From assembly GCA_949152475.1 (NCBI GenBank), contig OX424564.1:5642001-5706000 (forward strand): a stretch of DNA of 64,000 bases, written 5' to 3'. Positions within the stretch are counted from its first letter, which is position 1, and the number at the start of each line of letters is the position of its first letter. This DNA is from Terebella lapidaria (lineage: Eukaryota; Annelida; Polychaeta; Terebellida; Terebellidae). Below are positions 23,224 to 35,050 of this stretch, piece by piece. The notes beneath the pieces were generated by a model. That model worked only from the letters and a program-made list of their open reading frames with translations. It did not search any database and had not been told where the DNA came from. The translations under genes and the position numbers were made by a program.

Positions 23224-25089
23224 ATGGAGTCAACTGTAGAAAAAGTGATTGTGGATTTTCCTGGAAAAGCAAAATCACATGTTTGGCGATATTTTGGTTT
23301 CTATGAAATTGACAAAACAAAGGCGATATGCAGACTCTGCAAAGCAGAATACAAGTATGTCGGGAACACAACTAATCTTCAGCAGCACATATCAAAGAGT
23401 CATCCAAATAATGTTCCTGGAGGGGCTGGAACAACCAACCCTAAAGAACAAAACATCGCAGATGCATTCAAACATCACCAAAAACTTCCATTCCATAGTC
23501 CTCGAGCACAAAGGATCACCGAAGCAATCATGGATTATATAGTGGATGACCTGCGTCCATTTAGTACTGTGGAAACGCCAGCCTTCAAGAAACTTCTCAG
23601 CGTGTTAGAGCCTCGGTATACTGTGCCAAGCCGGGCATATTTCTCGGAAACATTATTGCCTAAATTGTATGCAGATAATGTTGAAGCTGCGAAAAACAAA
23701 ATCAAAGAAACAAATGCCGTAGCCATCACCACCGATGGTTGGACGTCTGCTGCAGTGGAATCCTATGAAACCATCACTTGCCACTTCATCGCTGAAGACT
23801 GGTTGTTGAAGTCCTTTGTGCTTCAAACACGCGTCATGACTGAATCACACACAGCGGAGAGGTTGTCAGAAGAGATCCTACAAGCACAAGCGGAGTGGGG
23901 ACTGCCACAAAAGCCAACTGTTGACTGACAACGCGCAAAACGAAGTCAAAGCTGTGTCAATTTTAGAATGGTCACACCAACCATGCTTAGCTCATACCAT
24001 CAACTTGGCTGTCAAACGGGGCCTGGACATCCCAGAAGTATCTAGGGTGGTGAGAAAAGGCCGTACACTGGTCACATACTTCCACAAAAGTGCACTTGCC
24101 ACAGCAGCTCTGAAAACCAAACAACAAGCTCTCCTCGATCCTGAACACCACAACCACAAGTTAATCCAAGATGTTCCAACACGTTGGAATGCTACATTAG
24201 ACATGTTGTGCAGACTTATGGAGCAAACTCCAGCCCTCCACGCTGTTGCACATGATGACAAAATCAAGAAGGACCTGCGTTCTCTTTTGTTCACTGTTGA
24301 TGAACAAATTGCTGTTGAAGAACTTGTCTCCTTGTTGAAGCCAATGAAGGAGGCGACCGTCATCCTGTCACAAGAGTCCTTGCCTACCTTGTCCATGGTA
24401 ACGCCTACCCTTGTGAAACTGAAGAGGTGTCTAACAGTCCCAGAAAATGACTCTGGTACCATGAAGAAAGTCAAGAAGGCCATGTCCGATGACTTGGGCA
24501 AGAGATACTTTACTGAAGTGTCACAACTCAAGCTCAACCATGCAAGCGTTTTGGATCCGAGATTCAAGTCCCTCCTATATTTGTCCGAAGAGGAGAAAGG
24601 TCAGACCAAGGGGAATCTGGAAGACGAGCTGGTAGAGCTCTATGAAGCAGCACAGGAGGCTGAAGCTGAGACTCCACCGAACTGCAACAACAATGCTGAG
24701 AGTGACAATCCCCCCAAAAGACCAAAGAATGACTCGCTGACCACTGGTGGGACTGATTGGTTTGACGATGTTGCACTGCCAACAACTGAAACACCAACTG
24801 GGGGAAATCAAGCAACTCCACAAGAACGAGCTGCTTCAGAGTTGCAACGGTACCATGCAGAAGATCAAACGAAATCAGACCCCCTTTTGTGGTGGAAAAA
24901 TCACGAGGCATCATATCCTGGACTAAGTAAGCTTGCAAAAAGTACTTGTGCATACCAGCCACCTCGGTATCCAGCGAAAGGATGTTCAGCCTAGCAGGGA
25001 ACATTGTTTCCAAGAAGCGTGCCCAACTCAGAGCTGTCAATGTTGACAAATTGATATTTCTTAACAAGAACCACAAGTGTGCCGCCTAG
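23224..25089 (+). pseudogene. hAT transposase with BED zinc finger, frameshifted
   Basis: The first frame (23224-23928) starts with a BED finger: HVWRYFGFY, then C36-x2-C39 and H55-x4-H60, followed by the hAT domain with TTDGWTSAAVESY around the first catalytic Asp. A frameshift near 23925 separates it from the second frame (to 24994), which resumes at TDNAQNEVKAV and carries PCLAHTINLAV, the RWNATLDML motif and VLDPRFK. A second frameshift near 24978 leads to the C-terminal dimerisation segment ERMFSLAGNIVSKKRAQL and VDKLIFLNKN, ending at 25089. All expected hAT parts are present in order, so the element is complete but inactive. Relatives are the ZBED-like transposases of animals. Confidence 0.93.
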
Positions 25090-26090
25090 AGAATGGGTGA
25101 CGTCGCACAGCCGATATCAATTAGTTAGGTGTTCGTTAATTAGCAGTTAGTATTGGTTAAATTGATCCATGACTTTGGCCATTCCTGAATCATGTTTGTG
25201 TAGTTCCCGAATAATATGATATGCTTGATGTAACGATGTATGCACTATACCATACTATGTTCAGTATGTTGGTGTCCTCGAATATATCTTCCACATTTTT
25301 GCTGTGAAATGTCCTCTTTGTATTCAATTTACTAAGTGTGATCAGTACACTCTTTAACACCTGATAAATTAAGTCACACAACACATACAATAATCCAAGG
25401 TCCATTGTAGAAGTGCCTTTATTTGGTCTGATATTAAATGAGGTGGTATCCAACGTGAATACATGTGTAGTATTGTGTACTGTAACTGTACAAGTATTCC
25501 GTTCGTTTTTCTATGAGCTGTTGATGATCCATTGTTATGCCTGATCGGGCTACGTTACGGTCTCATGCGGTATTTGGATGAACTTCAAAAGCAGTGGCGC
25601 CATCTTATGGTCTAAAAGTACAAAGTAGGCAAGAGACTTGAATGATATACTACAATGTACTCAGTACTTACGTAGTAGTATACGTACATTAATTTTCCTC
25701 ACAAATACTAAATTAGTTACATTGTAAACTATAAGATTAGATTACGTAACCGAATTTATGCAGATTTTTCAAAAGGATTAGGCGAAGTATATTGCTTAAA
25801 TTATGATCTAATTTCGGGGATTGTTGAGGACTGTTTTTGCCGCGTTTGTGCACCGTGTAGTGTGGATACACATGAGGTGTGAAATGGCTCCACATTTGAT
25901 GATTCGAATGAAACTTCTTCAAACATTGCTATTTTTGACTCGGATCATCAATTACCAAACAACTTTTTTGGACTATTATTAAAACCTTGTGGTTTATTCA
26001 TTTATTTCTTCCTGTGCCCTATAATACATGCTAACCCCACCATCGTATCATGGCACTAGCGCCTCAGTGACTGCGGCGGTTCCAGCCGAT
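25090..26090. other. AT-rich stretch without recognised features
   Basis: No gene, RNA gene or repeat was recognised. The right end of the hAT element should lie here, but no reverse complement of its 5' end was found. Confidence 0.5.
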
Positions 26091-26093
26091 ATT

Positions 26094-26105
26094 AGAGACC
26101 TTTAG
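26094..26105 (+). repeat. Left terminal inverted repeat of the Harbinger element
   Basis: AGAGACCTTTAG; exact reverse complement at 30908-30919; preceded by ATT. Confidence 0.85.
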
Positions 26106-26767
26106 CAGGCCGCGTTTTACGTTTAACGCAGGGATTTTGCGTACTACGTCACAACTTTTTGTGTAGGCCGTAAAATTTCTCGCGTGACAACGCACGTGAA
26201 ACACGCCGGACAGCAGGATTTCAGGTGAAATGTTTAACTTCGCACGTTGATCAAATATACATCTAATTAGGACATAATTGACGAATATATCTCATAGATT
26301 ATGTCATTGCAAGTGTTTGTTGACAATTCTAACAATAACAAAAGTTTCATGCAGGGTTTTTTTTGGCAAAACACAGGCGAGATTGGACTCGTGAATTTCG
26401 TCACAGTGTCAATGTCTTTCTCTGGTAGTGGTAGCGTCAGTCAGGGTAGCGTCGTTGGAACTCGTTTCAAAAACTTGAGTGTTGAACAAAATTGTGTATC
26501 CGATAGTAGCTTTGCCGCACTAACTGACTAATGTCGAGATTTTAGGTGCGATTTTTTTACCCGTTTTTGACACTGAGATTTGATAAAATGCGAACTGCAA
26601 AAAGAAAAACTTGGTGTTACTTTGGACACGACAGCCGTATAGCTCTATATTTTTGCACGAGTAACTGGGCACAGTTCGGTTAAAAAGTAGTAGAGTCTAG
26701 ACCCTCTAGTAATCAGTAACCGGTTATAAAATTTATTACATGTTGAAGCTCTACCTAATCCCTTATA

Positions 26768-26973
26768 CTGTAAAAAGACAAATTTTGGCGGCTACTAAAT
26801 TTGGCGGTTGTGAGCCCCACGTTATTTGATGGAAATTTAATTTGGCGGTTTCAAAACCACTCATATTTCTTAATATATATCTAGTTAATTTGGCGGACGA
26901 TTTAATTTGGTGATTTTTCCCCTGCAGCCAAATCCGCCAAATAAATCGTCCGCCAAAAATAGTCGTTTTACAG
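26768..26973. mobile_element. MITE with CTGTAAAA ends and TA duplication
   Basis: Ends CTGTAAAAAGAC and GTCGTTTTACAG are inverted and flanked by TA on both sides. The interior carries repeated TTTGGCGG words. TA duplication and size (206 bp) fit a Tc1/mariner-type MITE. It is inserted in the 5' non-coding part of the Harbinger element. Confidence 0.8.
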
Positions 26974-27282
26974 TAGGCCTACTAGTCCTGTGAATAGTGG
27001 ATTGTGTTGCATATTGCTGGTGAAAACACTCCGTAATGCGCTAGATTATAACAATCATCCAAGAACTCCCGCTCCATTCCAACCCTGGCCACGTACCTAT
27101 TCTGTGTTCATACAGTTACAATTTACAGTTGCAGTTTAGCGTTACAGTGAGATATGTGTTAAAGTTTTTTCATTGTATTTTATTCAGGTGAGCTGCATAC
27201 AACATAATCAACACATGTGCTTACAACACTTCAGAACAGAGATTCCAACAACCATCTAGGCCCATTACGTTAGCTGAGAGAC

Positions 27283-28705
27283 ATGGTGAGTATGATATTA
27301 TGTTTACTTGATAAAAAATATATACATGGAAAGAGTGAATATTCTGTGAGCCTCTCTAACAAGAATACTTGAGCATAAATACTGACTGGTATCGCTGGGT
27401 ATATTGAAAACCACATCAAGGTCAATTGGTTCAGCATATTGCATTGAAATTTTATTAAAACAATGGCATTCATGTTGAAGATATTTTTCTGTCTTTCCTA
27501 AGGCATCGGTGAAGTTCACTTCAAAAATGAATCTTCATCTTTTGCGGGAGGTGGTGGCTATAAATCCTTATGGCTACACACGGAAACAGCTGTTGACATG
27601 CTTGCCAGAAAGAAAGCCCTGGAATCGCATCATCTCTTCCTTGAAAGAAGCAATGACCGAGTTCGAGTCTGTGACTGCCAGGTCTTGTCAGGACCACACG
27701 TTACTTCTTATAAAGCAGTGGAAAAAAGAAGATTATAGAGCCTTCAGAAGGTATACATGTACTGCTTTCTTTCATGTTTCACTATCTTGAGAACTCTCTT
27801 CTATGACATCAAGCTGCTCTGTTGGGTGATTCTCAGTACAGTAAGGTACAGTACAGTACCTTTCCACGGTAACAAGTTACAGAATAGAGATATATGTTCC
27901 AAACCCAAATACCCCAAAGCATTTACCTTTAACCAAAGTTTACATTATAGTCGTGATTCACAATAAATACTTTTCCAGATCAGGCAATGATGATGAGACA
28001 TTCGACGAGCTCACACAGCTGGCAGCAGAAATAAGTGAGCTGATGCAGCTGGGACCCGACCAGCAGGAACCGGATCCTCAACCTGAAAAAGCACCGGCCC
28101 AGAAAGATGTACGACGGGTGGCCATGGAAACTCTTTCAGAAAAGAAAAAACGCAAAGCATCAGATGGTATTTATGGCTATCATAGAATTAGGATGTCGTA
28201 ATCAATATCTTATCGGTGGAGTAGGACTGATGCATATGTTCAACAAAAAAACTTGTGGTACTGCTTCTCAAAAGTCATAATTTTATTTCTAAGATCTATG
28301 ACAATTCCAAGTAGAATGGTATATTACAACTTACAACTATGCTGGTAGTTAATCGTCTTTTTTCGTAACTTATTTCCATACAGTAAAATATGACTATTAA
28401 AAAACGTTTTCAAATGGATTGAAAAAAAAAATCTTTGATGATATCTACCTGGTAAGTCTTATAATATTGCAGACTCAGATGATGCTGACCCAGTACCAGG
28501 TCCGACAAAACGCGCCAGCAAATCCAGTGTCCTGGCCTTCATGCAGAGTAAGCATGAGAAAAACGTGGAAATACGTCAGCAGGAAATCGAAATCAGAAGA
28601 GAAGAACTGGCTTTGGAACGCAGAAGAATTGAAAACCAAACAGCAGAAAGACAAACACTGATACAAACTTTAATCCAATTAAGCAGCAATGTTAAGCAAC
28701 ACTGA
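27283..28705 (+). CDS. Harbinger Myb/MADF-like DNA-binding protein, four exons
   Basis: Exons are 27283-27285, 27503-27750, 27979-28166 and 28473-28705. The first exon contributes only the start codon: ATG is followed at once by the donor GTGAGT. Phases 0, 2 and 1 fit at the three junctions, giving 249 codons and a stop. Exon 2 carries a Myb/SANT- or MADF-like helical region (KFTSKMNLHLLREVVAINPY, KPWNRI, LIKQWKKEDYRAFRRSG). The C-terminus is a charged helix likely to form a coiled coil (EIRQQEIEIRREELALERRR). A poly(A) signal lies at 28742. In known Harbingers the second protein binds the transposase and the transposon ends and brings the transposase into the nucleus. The exact fold class is uncertain. 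Confidence 0.85.
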
Positions 28706-29192
28706 ATGTTCTTAACTACGTGTACGCTACAGTTGTTGTTGAATAAAGAGAAGATCAACAGGCGTTTAATTGTATCCCCTAAACAAAGTTGACACTAACC
28801 AGAAAGAGTCTAATTTTTACATGTGGACAGACAGTATTTATTTTTCCAATATTCTAGGGTGATGTACATACCAGTAAAAATATTGGTATCTTTTTTTTTT
28901 TGCTGCTGACTGCTGAGATTACATCGACCAGTAGTGAATGTGAGATGTTACTACATGTGATATGAATTGAACAACCTGTAACATGGTCATTAATTAAGGT
29001 GATATGATGGTTTACTAGAGCTTGTCTCTGTTTTTCATCACATACTTAGAAGTGATAGTGGGGTTTTGTTTGTACTGGCAGTTGGTAGTCAAGTGCTTAG
29101 TTTGATTGTTGGACCAATTTGATGTTAATGACCTCATGTCATTGTTCTTAATAAATGTGAGTTATGTTATATTTCATGGACAGGTAGTCAGT
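28706..29192 (+). other. Spacer between the two Harbinger genes
   Basis: 487 bp with a poly(A) signal for the upstream gene and an AG|GTAGTCAGT just before the transposase ATG, which could be an acceptor of a 5' UTR intron. The open frame extends 29 codons upstream to 29106, but that part does not resemble transposase. Confidence 0.5.
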
Positions 29193-30233
29193 ATGGATTT
29201 TGCATTAATGTCATTAATGCTGGAAGAAGAGGATGATGCACTACTCTGGATGACAACAGATGAAGATGCTGATGGATGGCATGATGTCGAGTTTTCGTTA
29301 GACAATTTTTCTGATGAGGAGTGTAAGCGTTTATTTCGTTTCGGAAAAACTGATTTGTACAGCTTGTGTGAATTGTTGCGTCTCCCAGACAAAGTGGTCG
29401 GGGCGAACAAAAGCTGCACAACGGGAATTAATGCTCTCGCAATGTTTCTTAGGCGCCTGGCTTATCCCAGTCGGTTAAGTGATTTACAACTTCTGTTTGG
29501 TCGCTCAGAGAGTGAGTTGAGTGTTTCCATAAGCTTTGTTCTCAAGCATGTATATGACCATTTTTCTCATCTGGTTCAAGATATGGGACTTTCTTATCTT
29601 CGAGAGCCATATTTGCAGTTGTATGCAAATGCCATTGGAGCAAAGTGCCCTCTGAAGAATTTGTTAGGATTTATTGATGGAACAGTTATGGCTACATATC
29701 GACCAGGAGAATATCAAAGGGAGTATTTCTCGGGCCACAAAAGAGTACATGGACTGAAATTTCAATTACTGATGCTCCCAAATGGGTTAATTGGTAACAT
29801 TTTTGGGCCGGTAGAAGGCAGGCGCCATGATGCTTTCTTACTCAGGGAATCTGGCTTGCTCGCTCATCTAGAAACTCTCCCCCTTTCGTGCAACGGAACC
29901 CAGTTTGCTCTGTATGGTGATCAGGCATATCCTATGCGTGCTCAAATTGTATGTCCTTTTCGTGGTGCCAGGCTAACCGATGAACAAAAAGAATTCAATA
30001 AAGAAATGTCCTCAGCCCGAGAGTGTGTCGAGTGGGGTTTCGGTAAGATTGTAACTCAGTTTGCGTTCTTGGATTTCAAAAAAAAATTGAAAATATTACT
30101 TCAACCTGTCGCAAAATATTACATTGTGGGCACACTCCTCGTAAACTGTCATACATGCCTATATGGGTCTCAAACAGGAACATATTTTGCACTAGACGCC
30201 CCAGTATTGGATGGCTATCTAACATACCGGTAA
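29193..30233 (+). CDS. Harbinger DDE transposase (DDE_Tnp_4 type), intact
   Basis: An uninterrupted frame of 346 residues. It opens with an acidic leader (LEEEDDALLWMTTDEDADGW), then a helical region (ALAMFLRRLAYPSRLSDL). The catalytic core follows: first Asp in GFIDGTVMATYRP, a conserved RVHGLKFQLLMLPNG strand, GPVEGRRHDAFLLRES, second Asp in LYGDQAYP, and Glu in ARECVEWGFGKI. All three catalytic acids are present. Length matches the family. I chose the ATG at 29193 (MDFALMSLM) because the 29 upstream in-frame residues look non-coding and an acceptor-like AG precedes it. A poly(A) signal lies near 30325. It acts in the nucleus to cut and paste the element, together with the upstream Myb-like protein. 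Confidence 0.95.
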   Translation: MDFALMSLMLEEEDDALLWMTTDEDADGWHDVEFSLDNFSDEECKRLFRFGKTDLYSLCELLRLPDKVVGANKSCTTGINALAMFLRRLAYPSRLSDLQLLFGRSESELSVSISFVLKHVYDHFSHLVQDMGLSYLREPYLQLYANAIGAKCPLKNLLGFIDGTVMATYRPGEYQREYFSGHKRVHGLKFQLLMLPNGLIGNIFGPVEGRRHDAFLLRESGLLAHLETLPLSCNGTQFALYGDQAYPMRAQIVCPFRGARLTDEQKEFNKEMSSARECVEWGFGKIVTQFAFLDFKKKLKILLQPVAKYYIVGTLLVNCHTCLYGSQTGTYFALDAPVLDGYLTYR

Positions 30234-30427
30234 TATGTTACTGATAGAGTTCTAAATGTGTACTAGTATGGAAATCACTTCTCGTGTATATGTTCCTTGA
30301 GGATGAGCCTCAATTCTGATTTCAAAAATAAACTATTACAATTCTCTGTATTGTTTTTGCTCGAAATGTTCAAATATCACATGACATAAATAAAGTCTGG
30401 TGGTATCAAATAAACAGCGTCAGAGTA

Positions 30428-30622
30428 CCTAATCATCGACCCTCTCCCTAATCGTCGACCCCTGCAAACGGCTGGACAAAACTTCAATAAACTAAAATGT
30501 GAAATGTGCTGAAATGTGCATTAGAAGTACTTTCAATGTGGTTATTGTCAGATGTCTGTTTTGCACAGCTGTTTGGCAGTGCTTGCAGGGGTCGATGATT
30601 AAGGACAGGGTCGATGATTAGG
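30428..30622. mobile_element. 195-bp MITE with TA duplication inside the Harbinger
   Basis: Inverted ends CCTAATCATCGACC, extending about 50 bp inwards (TCGACCCCTGCAA), are flanked by TA on both sides. A Tc1/mariner-type MITE is most likely. It lies between the transposase and the right end. Confidence 0.8.
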
Positions 30623-30907
30623 TACCCCGACGATAAACTATTGTATCATTAGTACTACTATATAATATGCCCGTTTATCATATTCATCCGTATTTAGATA
30701 TAAATTTCACCCGACAAATTGTCTCCTTTCACATGCAACATTAGTAATCATCATAATGTTCTGTCATCTAGACCATATAATTTTAGATCGAGACTTGCAA
30801 AGTAGTAAATTACTTCCCTATTATTTTCACAACTAAAGGTCATATTCAGGTTTCGCTTCAACTTCACCGTGGTTAGAAGTTGTAAGTTTGAAGTTTAACT
30901 TCAGTAA

Positions 30908-30919
30908 CTAAAGGTCTCT
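30908..30919 (+). repeat. Right terminal inverted repeat of the Harbinger element
   Basis: CTAAAGGTCTCT, exact reverse complement of the left end; followed by ATT. Confidence 0.85.
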
Positions 30920-30922
30920 ATT

Positions 30923-33900
30923 GCCCATCAACAAGCGCGAGTATTGCCGAGTCAAGGGTCAGATTCGATGATCGCTCAGTGGAAGGCAACGCTCATCGAT
31001 ATCAAAATCTCCCACCGATTTACATGCCTACGAAAAACTATATATGACACAATGTCCGCTCCAGTCTGATAACGCCAGTGTGTATCCATATCACCCTATA
31101 TAAATGGTTGAATGATCTTCGCTGGTGTCCCAAAATATATTCATTTTGTATTGTTCTCATCATAATCTTATGGTATCTTACGATATGTCGATATAAATAC
31201 AGTGACTATGAATGATTCATATTTCGTGGTATCACAACAAAGCAAAATACGAGTATGAGGCAATGTATCAGATGCGCATATTGATAAGCGATAAAATCAT
31301 TGTGTGATATTTGCACATATTCACCCACGACGACAATGTAACAGAAAATCTCAGAATCGGATTTGAGGAGTTCATGTCATTCTGATAATTGAATCCTGTA
31401 ACCTAGATTTACTCAACATTCTATTGACTTTCCCTGGCACTCTGTTGGTTTGGTCCGCTCACACTCCAGTAGGTTGAATGCAGCAAGTAGTAGAATTCCT
31501 TGGATAAAAATCAACAGATTGAAGTGTATTGATTAATCATCGCTAACACCAAGAGCCTGGGTGTAATGTCACACACTCTTTCCATTGTATCAACCAGTAC
31601 CCCTCAGAAACGGAAGCCACAAATTGCCATGAATTACTCACTTCAGTTAACAAGCACAAAACTCTGGCCCAATTTCGCGTGCAATAAATCATGGGTGGCA
31701 AAATACTATGTGCACATGTGCGTGATACTCGTCTGGTGAACTTCCTGTCTTTGACGGCAATGTGATAAATTTACCGAATTCATATTGATCAAAATGACTT
31801 ATTGGATCACGCTCCTACCAGTTTGAACAACATTTATATATTTATCACTGAAATAGTAGGTTGTAACCCATCACCATGCCCAAATAATGAGGTAGAGCTT
31901 CCCCCAATACAGTATGTGATGGTATTCTTGATGTGGTCCAATACGCCCCTTTTTACACATTTGCAGTTTAGTTCAGAAATTTTGTAATGTCGTTGGATTT
32001 CTCTTTTTGAGAAATTTTGTTCGGTTCGGTCCACACTCCCTGCTTTGTAATATATGAAATTCTGTTAAACATGGTAACATAATTGTTCTGTTGAACAGGT
32101 CACAGACACATGTGTCTTCGTGTGGTAGCACGGGAAAATACAAGTTATTTATGTGTTGTTTTATGTTACAGTTTAATCATGTTAATTGTACAGATGTATT
32201 CTCGGAATAAACACCTACCCACCTACATACCTCTCCAATCAACCAGAATATCATTTTGTTCAGCTTCTGCCAAAATCCACATGAATTTCAGCAATTAATG
32301 CTAACGGGTCCACCAACCGGTATACTCATTAATCCATTCTTTGAGGTCTTTGACCACTTTCATACCATTTTTTTTGTCATGGCCAGGAGTATATGAACAG
32401 AGTCATTTCATGAACCGCGAAGATAGTTCGAAGATCAACGATGTCGTTGCAGGCTTATAATTCAGCGCTAATTGTATTGTATTGTGTCCACTGTCATCTA
32501 AGCCTTCGAGTTTTGGTAGCTCTATACGATTATCAATACTTCCCAGACAAATGCGAACAGACAAATACTGACCAAAAATCATCTTTTGATGCATTTTTTG
32601 TTTGGATTAGATAATCTGTAACATAAGTGTTATTGCTCGATGTATTTTCACAAATCATGAACTATATTTCACATTTTTCAAATTCACAATTTTTTTGTAG
32701 ATTGCGCATTGTCTGGAATACTGTAGCCTAGGCACAGACAGTTATTAATTGCAAATAACTAAAAGTTCAATGCACATGTACATCTCACTGCAACGTCAGG
32801 TTTATGAGTGTGTAAGGTTTTCGACTCGTCTTAATACAACCAACTACATAATTTATACTTTGAATATCTCGGTTTGAACCTCAGACTCAGTAGTTCGATG
32901 ATGCGATAACAATCACAGATACTGTATATCGCTGGTTTCTGGGAATGAATACAATAGAAACAAAAACACAACTAGCTCTATTTTATACAATAATGTCAAT
33001 GACGATGTTGGATTCCTTGTGTCAAGAATTCTCAGCCCTAAACAGATCAATTGAATTGGCCGTTTCAAAAGATCTGGTTCACACCAAATAAATAATTGGG
33101 TTTGAGAACAAATGGACCTAAATGGTCTTATCCTACAATTGAACACCACACTTCTGGGTTATAGCTCTATGAAAATACGGACACCCAAAAACAACGCTAT
33201 CAATATGAAATATCTTCACTCAGCAAAACAACAATTTATTATAAGGAAGAACGTGGCAGAACATTCGATATAATTAGGATTTTACAACATTTGTTGACAT
33301 GATAATTGATGTTTTTGATCAGATATACGATTGTGTTATTATATGTTTAATCTGTCCATTCGAAAGTGACCAAAACAGGGTGCAAATTATGTCCTGCAAC
33401 TCAGTCATCTATGTATAAAACATATCCTGCAACTCAATCAATCCACAGACAGCCGTTGTCCAGTTATCAATATCTGTTAGAACCTCGAATTGCATCGGTT
33501 CGTATGTTTTATTCGTAGATTATCAATGAACCATCCAATAGATCGATAGTGATAGCACCTTAGTTCGTGACCAATGCCAGAATCCCCGAATAGGGACAGT
33601 GGTCATAAGAGCAAAATACCAATAATCGATCCAAAGAAAGCACATTGATGACCAAATGCCACGAATTGTTAATGGTGTAAAGTTGCGGATGATGTTTTCC
33701 AACTTCAGTATGCTGACACATTCAGATTCCCAACACTGGTTTTGATTACACAGTAACACAACCGAGTACCATAAGTAATCCATTCAAGAGGTCATACGTA
33801 TATACAAACATTTCAATAACTAGAAATAAAATCTCAATAGTTTTTTTTACCTAGGGTGTACCTTCTGTTGAATGGGCAATCGTATTGGCTAAAAACTTTC

Positions 33901-34360
33901 TTGATCTCTTACCTGGGGATAAACACATTCATAAGTTTGCATAGAAACAAATCGTTGTATTGTGAGTCCTATCAATTCAGGCAATCAGCTTGCGCAAAGT
34001 TGTCGTATGTTGTTGTATATTAGGTTTGCTTTTGTCATCATCACAATCTGGTTATATTTGAGGTAATAGGTTGCTAATATGATAGTCACCATAACGTTCG
34101 TCCCAAACGTCAAGAACCAGATTACTTGGAGAAACAAAAGCTGAACCTATTTGCCAGATAATTTGGAAAACATTCATAAAATAGTACACTGATGCAATAA
34201 GATGGAATAATGGGGGTATGCAGCCATTAAAGAAGGACTTCCTATCAATATCAAACGCAATTTGGTAACAAATTAGTTTCACACACATGAAGTATTCATT
34301 CAGATGATTTCAAAATCGAAGAAATCATACTTTTAAAACTACTCTCGAAGGTAAAATTGA
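30923..34360. repeat. Gene-free field of old dispersed blocks
   Basis: Contains an R1 copy (about 31540-31790), a block at 33000-33180 (GATCAATTGAATTGGCCGTT and ACACCAAATAAATAATTGGG) shared with 12.99 and 17.28 kb, and a diverged R2 copy (33560-33780). No host exon was recognised; short open frames here follow the repeats. Confidence 0.55.
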
Positions 34361-34369
34361 AAAGAAACT

Positions 34370-35050
34370 AAACTTAGCGGGCCACGCCCTCCAACCAGGG
34401 AGAATGAATGAGTAGCAACCGATGACGTCATTGTTTTGATGATGCCTCGGGCAACGGAGCACTTCCAGCATCTTTCTTGTCTTTTTTTTTCTTTAAACGT
34501 AATTTATTTAGTGAGGATTTTTACACGCATATAAAATCTCCTCATCCAGAACGTATCATACAAATCATTTTAGCAAATATTTATAGTCATAAAAAGCGTT
34601 CAGTTTCTGAAATGTACTGGTAGAATGCATCAAATATTAATGTGTTTTCTCCCAAAGAAAGCTGATTATTTCCTTTAATAAAGCTGTCACATATGATCTT
34701 CTTTTGTTGCATAGAAAAGCTTTGCAGGTTGAAATTTGTAATAACTTGTGACAGGAGGGGGCTGGAAGCGACAAGCATTCTCTGGCGGGCTGCTCGATAG
34801 GTTGGACAATCCAGTCAGCCGCCTGAAAAGGCTTCTCACAGAAACATTGACGTCACAGAAATTTACGTCATGTTTGACGTTTCTGTCAGCCAAGCTCTGC
34901 TGTGTGGCACAAAAATGCAGATTTTCGGTGTTTTTTGATGTTATATCTTCCGTACGATTTGTTTGTACTGAACAAATATATACATATTTCATATGTGAAC
35001 GAAGCTCAGTCTTCTCCATTCAAATGCATTGAAATATATTTGCTATATGG
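34370..35050. promoter_or_regulatory. Patch with CRE-like TGACGTCA sites, origin unknown
   Basis: TGACGTCA, the full cAMP-response or ATF site, occurs at about 34422 and 34850. ACGTCA half sites follow near 34865, with TGACGTTT near 34877. The region around 34750-34830 is GC-richer than its flanks. Partly overlapping short frames exist on both strands (34687-35032) but match no family I know. It could be promoter-like sequence or part of a mobile element. Confidence 0.3.

Larger units (their letters stand above)
19260..25089 (+). mobile_element. hAT (BED-finger) transposon, split by a LINE
   Basis: A hAT-like 5' end is seen at 19260 (TAGGCATGTAACGATAAATC, with an ATCGAT-rich palindromic stretch), a shape common in animal hAT elements. 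About 600 bp of leader follow, then the LINE inserted at 19863-23167, then the transposase. I could not find the matching 3' inverted end within the next kilobase, so the right limit given is the end of the transposase. Both coding frameshifts and the insertion mark it as inactive. Confidence 0.7.
26094..30919 (+). mobile_element. Apparently complete PIF/Harbinger transposon, 4.83 kb
   Basis: The ends are AGAGACCTTTAG (26094-26105) and its exact reverse complement (30908-30919). They are flanked by ATT on both sides (26091-26093 and 30920-30922), matching the 3-bp duplication made by Harbinger transposases. Inside are the two genes that autonomous Harbingers carry: a Myb/MADF-like DNA-binding protein in four exons and a DDE transposase. 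Both read without a stop or frameshift. Two MITEs with TA duplications have inserted into its non-coding parts. This is a good candidate for a recently active autonomous copy. Confidence 0.88.

Noticed and set aside
23224-25089. A host gene domesticated from hAT transposase
   Set aside because: Two frameshifts interrupt it and the element's own leader and 5' end are still recognisable.
29106-29192. N-terminal extension of the Harbinger transposase
   Set aside because: In frame but without family-like residues; an acceptor-like AG precedes the inner ATG.
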